This document shows positions 30,201 through 42,200 of a DNA stretch of 62,000 bases, in pieces (positions within the stretch are counted from its first letter, which is position 1; every line of letters begins with the position of its first letter). Under the pieces are notes generated by a model that did no database searches, was not told the origin of the DNA, and saw nothing but the letters and a program-made list of their open reading frames with translations. The DNA comes from Owenia fusiformis. Lineage: Eukaryota; Annelida; Polychaeta; Sabellida; Oweniidae. Both the position numbers and the translations under genes were made by a program. The stretch spans positions 8,247,669 to 8,309,668 of the forward strand of contig CAIIXF020000010.1 in the NCBI GenBank assembly GCA_903813345.2, in the 5' to 3' direction.

Positions 30201-33200
30201 CGAGCTCAATGCATGTTGCAAGTTCATCACAGGTGTTTGAGTTGCATTCGTTACCATCTAGAAAACAGCAAGTTCTCTATGGACTACATTACACATCATG
30301 AATTACATTGCATTGATCATATATTGGGCTAACAAAGGAGATCTTTGTTGACAATAGAAATGAACAATTTATGCGAGGTAATATTTTTTTAAATAAATTA
30401 TACAGCATTAATGTATTGATTTTTTTAAAATGTGGAAAGAATAACATACCTATGCATGCGGGTGATGTACAGGTACAAGAATATACTCCAGGTGGAGAGT
30501 TTACACATACAGCCCCAGGAGCCACGCAAGTATTGGCTCCAGCGCATTCATCAATATCTATACACATAATCCCATCTCCCGTGTATCCTTCATTACACTG
30601 GCAGACCGATCCGCCAAATTCATGTATGCACACAGCATTGGCGTCACACGTTAATGGTGAGACTACATCAGTGCACTGGTTGATGGCAGAACATATATTA
30701 CCATCTCCGAGATATCCCTGGTTACAATAGCAAAGGTACGAACCAACCTGGTTCACGCAGGTAGCATCGACATCGCAATTATTTAGGTTATTATCCGAAC
30801 ATTCATCAATATCTTCAAAATAACAGTACAGCAACTTTATTTAACACAGGAGATATCCATGCAAGATCATGCACAGATATATCTAATTTGAAATGAAACC
30901 TCAAGTTTACAAAGTACAGTACGTATAAAATCTAACCCGACACTACAATGTCGTTGCTGAATCTCCCTGTTTTAGGTTTGATAAGTCAAAGGTCACTGTT
31001 CTAGCAATACCTACCTGTACATTGGTTTGCAATCTCAACGAACCCTGTGTCGCAGTTACACACATATGAACCAACATTGTCCACACATGTGGAGTAAAGT
31101 GGACACTCGAATATTCCCTGAAGACACTCATTTGTATTCTCACATGTTACACCGTTTCCGACATAGCCGGGGTTACATGTGCACACGAATGATCCAAATT
31201 CTATATCACTACATGTAGCTTGAACGTCACAATTGTCAAGCTCATCGCCGCATTCATCAACGTCTAGAAAAGATATATATATGACAGGATAGATGGACAA
31301 AGGGACATGATTAAGTTTTAATTTAATTTTATAATATCAGGCTTTCGAATAAAATATCAGAAACCATTATATTTAATCCTTGTTCATAATTCAATTGTCC
31401 TAACTATGTACATTATTATTGCAATGCAACATATCTAATTAAATTATTTCAGAAGTATTTTATTTACTTGTACAAACGTTTGGAGGCAGACACAAACAGG
31501 CGTATGATCCGACTGTGTCGATACACGAGGCATTTGTCACACATATTCCTGACATTGTACATTCATTTGTAGATGTACATGTTATTCCATCGCCAGTGTG
31601 ACCAACATTGCACTCACATAAATATGAACCGAATGTGTTAATACATGTAGCATCGTCACTACATGGATTCAACTCATCTGGTTTACATTCATTAATATCA
31701 TCACATGTGAGACCGTCTCCTGTGTACCCTGGTTTGCATTCACAATAGTCAAACCCAAACTGATCAGTGATACAGTTAGCAGCAGGGTCACATATTAGTG
31801 TATTTATCTTACATTGTTCAATGTTAACTATCTGTGAAAATCCGATGTTCTCTATAAAATAAATAAATTATTGATGTAAACGATTCTTGTGTCATGCATA
31901 ATTCTGTAATATCATGACCAATAAATGTTTAACACATATGAAGATATGTCATTTAACCACTGAACAGTGTATACATACCGTTTTTTTTAATTTACAGGGT
32001 GTCCCAGAACTCATGAGAATTTTTTGAGGGAGATATAAGGCAGGAATGAATTATAAATAAACATTGAGGAATAACTGACATGAATTTCAGGCACATATCT
32101 TTTATATTTCCGAATTAATTGACATTTGAATTCTACATCGCCACAAACCACAAAGTTGTGCCTGAAATTCATGTCAGTTATTCTTCAAAGTGTGTTTAAT
32201 AAGTGTACCAAATTTGAAGAAAAAACACCCATGCCTTATATCTCCCTCGAAAATTCTCATGAGTTCTGGGACACCCTGTTGCATATGCAAACCTAAAAAG
32301 TTTGGAATAGCAATTAGGTCATCATCGGTGATACACTCATATCCAACAGGTGCATCTTCACAGGTATAATTTACAGGACATATGTTGGGATTTTGCAAGC
32401 ACTCGTTGATGTTAGTACAGTCAAGTCCATTTCCTGTGAATCCAGGTTTGCATGTGCAGTAGTAACCACCGTCAAAGTTAGTACAGTCTGCATTTAAGCT
32501 ACAGTCATTTTCGTTCTCACATTCATTAACATCTAAAAAGCATTGTCGAATTTCAAGGATATTTTGCATATATCATTGTTGTCACAGTAATATCATTATA
32601 TATAACTAATTACGTTGTTTTTCTCTCATTTATCTGAGTATTTTATTTTGCATTTTCAGCAACATGCGACTATTTTTGTAAAATTAGCTTTAATAATTAT
32701 CATTCATTTGATAACAAGTGATAATAAGAGCCAAATTTTTTACCTGTACACAAAGATGCACAGCTACAATTATACGACCCAATTAGATTATTACACGTAT
32801 AGCCAGCAATACTATCACATGTGTTTGTTTCATTTGAGGCACACTCGTCGACATCTGTACAGTTTGATGCAGGCGGTATGATTGCATATCCCTGGTCACA
32901 TGTGCATGTGAAGCTTCCAATGGAATTAAAACAATTTGCAGAGGTATCACAGTTATCAGATTCAGTTGTACACTCATTGATATCAACGCATTGGTCATCA
33001 ACAAGCTGATACCCTCCCGAGCATCCACAGGTGAATGAACCGATTGTATTTGTACACACACCTAGCTCCCCGCATGTTAGTGTTGGAGTTATGACGCTAC
33101 ATTCATTGATATCTGAAGCGGAAGCAATTTCACTGTTTAGTTATACACAATTAAATGACACATTTCCAAATGTACGCTGGTGTATACGCTAATTCTTTCA

Positions 33201-36200
33201 CAAACAATTAATGGAATTACCTTCACACAAATTTGCTACTGGTAGAAATCCAGTATCACACACACAACTAAATGATCCGATAGTATTGAAACAGCCAGAG
33301 AATGGGGGACACGAATCTGTTCCTTGAAAACATTCGTCAATATCTGTACACGTGATGCCATCTCCAGTGTATCCAGGGAGACAATCACAGGTGTAACCCC
33401 CATTTGTGTTTGTGCAGTCTGCTCCGGGTGGATCACCACAATTATCAGATTCAATAACACACTCATCAATATCTAAACATTGAATGGCACTTGTAAGTAA
33501 TGAGTTTAATACAATTAATTATTTCATATTTTAGGTAAAATGCTTCTTACAAAGTACAGTACATCGACATGAACTAGCTACTGAGATGATCACTCATGTT
33601 GCGTGTCCTTACCTACACAGGTCGGAGCACTACAATTGCATGTATAAGATCCTATAGTGTTTAAACATGTGACATTCACATCACAGTTGTTCAATGCAGT
33701 CTCGTTGCATTCGTTTATATCATCACACACAAATCCATTCCCGGTGTAGCCTTGGTTGCATAAACATTGAAATGAACCAAACAGATTTTCACATTGTGCA
33801 TTGGTGTCACAAAATGGGAAGCCTTCAATACATTCATTTAAATCACCACATGTAACACCATCTCCAATCAAGCCAAATCCAGCAGCGCAAGAACACTCAA
33901 ATGATCCTTGATTATTTGTACATAAACCATAAATAGGATCACAGTTATTCAGGTTATTGTCTAAACACTCGTTGACGTCTGGAAGTATAAAATTTGTATG
34001 CATTAATTTACAACTTAATTCAAAGATCTCAAATGGCACAAAGATATTTAAATTTGATATATGTCAATAAAACATACAAAGTTTAATTACTATTAACATA
34101 CTGGTAAAATATTTGGATACAAATGAATCTCTTTGTTGGTGAAAATGATGAAAATTAAACTTTTAAGAAGTTCATCTATTTTGTTATAAAGACTTTATAA
34201 CCATGTGGGGACTAGTGGTTAAGGTGAAATTATAATTTAGAAATTATGTTTTGCAATTAAAGTGTACGCCAAAATCTTTGTTTTATTTCAAACCCCAGCG
34301 TGGATAATTTAGCTTACCTATGCATACGCCGGCAGAATTGACATATCCCTCATTACATACACATGTGAAACTTCCTATATTGTTTTCACATGCAGCATTA
34401 ATGTCACAGTTGTCTGTACCTTGCAAACACTCGTCAATATCATCACATGTTACACCGTCACCTGTGTACCCTGCATTGCACTCACATGTAAATGTTCCGA
34501 ATTCTATATCAGTACACACTGCATTAATGTCACAGTTATCTGATTCCGTAACACATTCATCAATTCCTGAAATTGAAAAGAATGTTAGTATCACATAAAC
34601 TAATTACATTTACTATACATGAGTATACGTAATTGTAAAACAATGGAGAGGTTAAGCAAATACGGTTTTTCAAAACGTATACGTAAACGCAAAGTACATT
34701 GAATCAACATAGGATTGTATCGCTTTAGTCTACTTCAGATACCCGTTCAACTTCAAAGTTGCGTGTTTAGAACGGGAGATTTAGAAATTTCACGTTGCTA
34801 TCAACGGGAATCATTATACTCATGTCTGTTGAATACTATCCTTGCAATTTTGGTTTCGATGCAGAGTATAATTCTTTCTGAAGAAGATGATGTATGTTAC
34901 GCATGATTTAACTCCAATAATCTTACGAAACGAGCTCGTTTAAAATATGTATTAGAGAACCAGCTATTGAACTTCATCAATGGGATACTATGTAATCATT
35001 ACAAGCTATGGTGTAGTCTAAACAAACACTAGAGCTGAACGGCTATTTATGTGTGAACTCTACATGTATTTGTATAGGACCGATTGATACGTTTAAGTTG
35101 CGTTTTGGATTTTATACGGTAGCTTAACCTCTCCAGTATAGCACCACACGGGTGCTATGAAAATTACAGTTTATATTTGGAAATTCAAATGAACCAAAAA
35201 TAGTATAGTGCTTCAACACTTCACTCTTGTAGGCTTTATTTATCTCGCATTACTAATAGTGATTTTGGAACAACATAGGAAATGTTTTTGATAACAAGTT
35301 ATGCCAATGAATGTTTGCTGTTAATATTCTGTCTAATTTATGTGATAATACAGAATGAATTTTCGATTTAGTCGTTTCTTATTCATATGATTTATTTCAT
35401 GGATTAATCAAAAATGCTATTATTACATAGCCTCGGGAAAATTCACTCGATTTAAATACCCCCAAAAGATTTCTTTGGAGTCATCGCAGCGGACCATGAA
35501 TCGCTTGATTACCATGGATTAAATCATTTAATTACTACGTATAATACATATTCATTGCCTACTTTATTGTTCCTCAGAACAAAACAAACATTCGATCCAT
35601 TTTAGTGAATAATAAATATTTTAAAATTGTTGCCTCTCATTTATGAAAGACAACACAAAATGATATAAGATTATAAAATAGACATATTAACTACACGTTT
35701 CCCTTATTGCAATGTCATCATTAAATATATACATTTGGCTTCAACCCAGTCATTCGTTTGCCGAAAACAACAGCCATTACCAACTAGTATGTGATGTCAA
35801 ATACATTTTTCGTTAGATTTTTGATGCGTAACTTCAATTGTAAAATTACGCGTTTTACTAAATAGCATGGTAAAGAAAAGTACCAATATAGATATTAAAA
35901 ACGCAACAATATGAGTATTCACTAACTCACTTTAAAAAGTGAGTGTGATCAAACAATGCAGATTATTAGTACCTAGATGATTTCAGCATTTCAAATTATT
36001 TGTATATTCTTACCGTCACATGCTGTTGGGCATTCGCATAAATATGATCCAATTGTATTGTTGCAAGTTGCATTAGCTACACAAACTGTTGCATTGCATT
36101 CGTTAATATCAACACATGTTCCATTACCATCATCATCAAAACCCACATTACATGTACACACAAATGAACCAATTGTGTTTGTGCAGAAAGCATTATCCTG

Positions 36201-39200
36201 ACAGGGATCGGTGTCACATTCATTGATGTCATCACAGTTGAAGCCATTAGTTGTATATCCAGGTGGGCAGAGACAATCAAATGAACCGATTGTATTCTGA
36301 CATTCCTCATCGCATATGGGTGGCACTTGTAAACATTCGTTTATATCTATAAAGGTAAGGTTGAGTTATTTTAACGTACAATGGGCATAGGTCACACCCT
36401 GATGTTTGCGTAGTAGATATTAAAATAGAAATGATTACTACATATACCTTCGCATATTGCATCTGGTCCAAAACCTGGACTGCAAAAGCATTCAAATGAG
36501 CCGAATGTATCCACGCAGTACTCAGATATTGGGTCACAATCATCAAGCCCTTCTGAACATTCATCAATGTTAGAGCAGTCAAATCCATCACCCTGGAAGC
36601 CTATTTCACATTCACAAGTATAACCACCAGCTGTGTTTGAACATTCAGCAAGATCACTGCATTCATCTGTATTGTCTGAGCACTCATCAGCATCTATATA
36701 TATTTTTTAGATAGAATATATGATTTTTTAAATACATTACTTTTTGTACATCGTTACTATACTGTCATTATGTCTAGACGAAATAACAATTTTTGTAAAG
36801 AAACAAAAACTTTTCTAGCAAATCACCTATTGCCGTTATAATATATAAAAATAGTTCACTAAAAACAAGTATTTAAATCACCTATACAGTTAGTGCTACA
36901 ATTACACTCATAAGAACCAACAGTGTTGGTGCATGTCGCATTACTAGCAGTATCACAAGTATTGAGATTCTCGTCCTGGCATTCGTCAATATCTGTACAA
37001 TTGAACCCATCCCCTGTGAAACCTACATTACACTGGCAATCGAACGAGCCATCGACATTTATACATGCAGCATTCTGTCCACATGATATGGTCAAGCATT
37101 CATCGATGTCTTCACAGCTTTGTCCATCACCAATAAATCCATCATTACATATGCATTCATATGAGCCAATTAGATTATTACATGCTGCATTCGAATCACA
37201 GACATCCTCAACGAGTACACACTCATTGATATCTAAAACACAAAGGCAATATGTTATTATATTTATTGCAATAATTTGAAAAAGTACATGGTTTCCAAAA
37301 GAGAAGCAATTTGTTATATGATCCCTAACCTGAGTTAAATATGATTTTGATAAAACATAAATCAATCATTTTCTTTTCATCCTTTTCGTCATGAAATAAT
37401 ATTTTCGTACCTTCACATACAACTCCGTCGCCGATGTAGCCATTCAGACAATTACATTGGAAAGACCCAGGAATGTTTGTGCATTGTCCTATTTCATCTG
37501 CACAGTTGTCATCTCCCTGGAGACACTCATCTAGATCTGTACACGTTATCCCACTCCCTGTATAACCAACTTGACACTGACACTCATATCCACCGTTGGT
37601 GTTTTCGCATGTTGCAGTACTAGCGCAGTCATTTAAAGTTGCGTTCACACACTCATCGACATCTACGTTAAATAAATAAATATATAATGATATGATTTAA
37701 TGATACGATACAATATTTTCTGATTGAATGAATCATATTCTTAAATATCCATGGAATACCCGGAATATGATGCGTCTAGTGCAGGTTTATTGTAAATAGT
37801 TTATTGGAAAAGAGATGGCACAACAAACCTGAACATGGTGCTTCACAGAGACAAATAATTGTATTATTCACAACAGTACAATTAGCATCCAGCTGACACA
37901 AATTTGTTGGATTACACGATACGGGTATGGGGGTGCAGTTGAAACCGTTTACTCCTTCATAGCCGATGATGCATTCACAATGAAACGAGCCAACATCATT
38001 TATGCATTGTGAATTAGGGTCGGTGCAGTCGTTGGGATCAGCAGCGCACTCATTGATATCTTGACATACAATGCCATCACCGATAAAGCCGCTGTCACAT
38101 GAGCATTTATATCCCCCAAACGTGTTTGTGCAGCAGTTAGCTGAACAGTCATTTGCAGTACTCTGTTCACACTCATTCACATCTAATAACAATCGATTAA
38201 TGTATTTTGCAAGAGAAACATTGTTAAGAAGTAATAGTTTTAAGAATGTGAAAGTTAAGAAGGCTGACCGACCGTCTCTGAAACAAATCGGGTAATAATG
38301 TCAACATCTGATTTAGACCATATGGACCATTGTATTTCTTTTTGAAATCCATTGACCTCTATAAATTCCAATATTTCCATGTTTTGTAACATTACTCTTT
38401 TATAATTAATAAATTATTTCTACCTATACACGTCCCATTTATATTTTCTATGAAACCGTCATTGCACACACAGACAAAGGATCCAAGCGTGTCTTCACAA
38501 TTTTCAATCATAAGCAGATTGTCAAAGCAGTCATCGAGGTTTTGTAGGCATTCATTAACGTTATCACAGATCAACCCATCCCCAGTGAAACCCTCATTGC
38601 AAGTACATGTGTATCCACCATTTGTATTATTACATGTTGCATTTGGATCACAGGATGTGTTTATTGAGGAGGTATTGTTGCATTCATCAATATCTGCAAT
38701 CATTTAATAATTGTAACAATCTTAACATGTCAAATAATAATACCAGTTCGTGTACTAGAACATGTAATGGCAATGCCATGAACTTGCCAGTGAACTTGAT
38801 ACATTCAATCTTTGATAATAGTTTGAGATACTTGGCATGTTATTCGAATTTGTCTCTTAGCGTATTCGCGAATGCAACTTTCGTTGGTTGGCTGCCGAAT
38901 TAACCTACAAATTATTACAAATTCATTTAAAATTGAATGGAGAGGTGGCAAGTACGATTTATGTTTAGATGGGCTGCCCATAAAATAGTAGGTTAATTCG
39001 ATAGCATACAGCCGAAAATTGCATTTGCGAACTCAAGGAAAATCTTTCTTAACAGAATACAGTTTTATCCATTTGATACTATAAAGGTTTTTTCAAGCAG
39101 ATGACGTGGAACTGAAAAATATATATGCGTCCGTGTGTATTTTTACCAAATGTTTAAAAATAGTAATTTCTGATATTTGTTAACCCTGCTAGAAGGTCGA

Positions 39201-42200
39201 TTTAATGATTTGATGCAAGAAAATATGTTTTTATCCGACATCTCTTCTGCATGAGCCCAAATGTGAATAGACTGAATCAATTGCATTTCATTATTTCATA
39301 AATCTTTTTTTGTAGATTTTTGGACATGATTCAATAAGTTGTTGTAAGTTACTGACAGTATAATACCACGTACAATAATGAAATAAGGGATGCCTGTCAC
39401 AATGTTTATTTAACTTTTCAAGAAAATGGACTCTAGATTTTTATGAATAAAAAGATAGAGAAGAGTCGTTGAAAACTACCTGTGCAATTCGCAGCGCATA
39501 TGCATGTATAAGATCCAATAGTGTTCACACACGTGGCTCCCCCAGCTATGTCACACGTAGCACCGGTAGCACATTCATCAACATCTACACATGTATTATT
39601 GATCAACATAAAACCTGCATCACATCGACATTCAAAGGAACCAACATTGTTCACGCATTGTGAATTATTTGTGCATATTACCGTGCCATTAAGGCACTCT
39701 GCTGTTGGTATACAATCAAATAAAGCTGATGGGTTGGAACATTCATTGATGTCATCACACACGATGCCATTTCCTTTATAGCCATGATCACACTCACATA
39801 TGAAGCTTCCAATTGTATTTGCACACTCGGCATTACTATCACAGGGTAGCAATGATGGGATACATTCATCTATGTCTACAAATGGATGTGAAGTAAAGAA
39901 AGTGCATTTTCAACTATCACAATTCTCTAGCGGCTAATAGGGGGCGAGCAAAGGCTGTTCTATCAGATCAGTCAGCAGACTTTGAAAGAAGTAAGCAAAC
40001 CGGACATTATATAATGCACAATATAATGTTTACTGCATCAGATATTTAAAAGTTTGTACCGATCGTAAATATTTTGAATGGTTCATCTTCTTGAAATGAT
40101 ACTTTATTCCTTGAATTTTAGTTCATGTATTGTTGATGTTTGCCTTGTCCTCAATAAATCTCGAAACATATACAGTATACACTGACTCTTATATGTACAC
40201 TGACCTGCACATATGGATCCTTGTTGTATATATCCTTCTTGACAAGTACAATCAAAACTACCAATAGTATCAGTACAGTCGGCATTTGGGTCACAAGGAA
40301 ACGGTTCTTGGAGGCACTCGTTAATGTTCGTACATGTAAACCCATCCCCATAGTACCCGTTTACACAACTGCATGTGTACCAGCCTGGTTCATTTTTGCA
40401 ATTAGCGTTTATGTCACATTCATCGAGTCCTTTGTCGCATTCATTAACATCTGTAATGATGCCATAACACACTTATTAAATTGGACCTGCTTCTTTATTT
40501 TGTTAATAATTTGGACGAGATGGGTCGGATTTTCTTTTCGTAACTTGCTATCTGAATACATTGCACCAAAAGAAATAAATGGAGTGGTACATGTAAAATA
40601 TATAAATTATCATTCTTGTATAATCTTCGATAAATAAAATGTTTGGATTGGAACTAATATATGGACTAGATAATAGTCGCTCGAATAAGTTATGTCAGTG
40701 AAATTACACAGAATGTGCATATTGTTTTTATAAGCAACTAAATTAGAATGTTTTCTTATTTATGATATTTGAATATATAAATAGAAAATAGAAAAAGCAA
40801 GGTAACTTGCAAAAGTACAATTCGATTGGAATAAAGGTCTAGTTCACTCTCCATTATGATTTACCCATGAGAAGAAATTAATTCATCTAATTTTTCAAAA
40901 CTTATATACTGCTTTTGTTATTAGATTTATCAGATGTCTCTGGATTTATATGGACCTTAGCATCTTGCTGACCTTTATTCAGTATTGTATTTAGTTATAA
41001 GGGTAAATATTTAATCATGAAGTTAAGAGGCGTAGTATTAAATCAGCTAAACATTTTTGTCTATCCATTCGTATCCTACGCATCCCTACATCTAATCCAA
41101 ATGTATTGGTATGATGAAGTCTGTACAATAGGATGATCTTTGGATTTACAAAGTTGTATGACATTTTGTAGGAAGAGAATTATGAAAAACATATAATCTT
41201 TGATTTAAAGTATGACCTGGATCGATTGCAAACTTCATATTTGATGAGACATGTCATTTATGTCTTCTTGTCAAATTATTTAAATTAATTTAATAGATTC
41301 GGGTCATAGTGTATTTTTTATATTTTTGTAATAATCAATAAAATATGGTTTATATTGGCATATGATGATATCCTCATGTCAAGTCAATGGAGCATATCCC
41401 TGTACCTAGTCAATACACCCTTGCTGAACTTATGACCTCAACTTAAGCCCATAAGGGTCCAATCCAAACGCTAAAATATTTTCCGAAGTATTGTGTGACA
41501 TTGTATTCTTCATGTTACACCTAAAATTTATTCATTCTGACCATCGGGATATTTGCTCATACGAGGCCCGACCAGAAAGTAAGTAACCAACTGCTCTTAT
41601 TTCTTCATACTTTATTCAATCACATTGAAATTTTCACAGATGATGTAGAAAATATTAACCTATTAAACAAGACCAAGGACAATGGGTTAGCGTCAATTCC
41701 ATTGTTATTGCTGTTGCTATGGTGACAATTGTTTTGGGTAGGTGGGGCACCCTGTTTTAAGTCGAGTTTGAAGATAATTTGAAGAGTTTTTCTACATGAT
41801 TTAATACCTCCAAATATATCAAATTCACAAATAAGATTACATTTTAACTCATATTCCTTCAAACTAAATCGCCACCAAGGTCAATGCAGTTGAGACCAAT
41901 TGTTTCACCCTGTCCTTAAAGAAGTGCAACATGTCACCATTCAATGACTGCAGAACTACCATTGAAAGCTTAAATGATGGCTTCATTGCCGTCCAAACGG
42001 ACTCTCCGTAGCAACATCTTTGCATCTGGAAAGAATTTAGTCACATGGGGCCAGGTCTGGGGAATAATGAGCCTGGGGTAGTTGTGTGACCATGGAAAAG
42101 GCTTAATCTACTGTATCTATCTTCAGTAATGTTGGCTCTGTGGAGGTGGACCATTGACGTCATGCCAGTAAAATTCCCCTCAGCAACATTTGACTGGATT

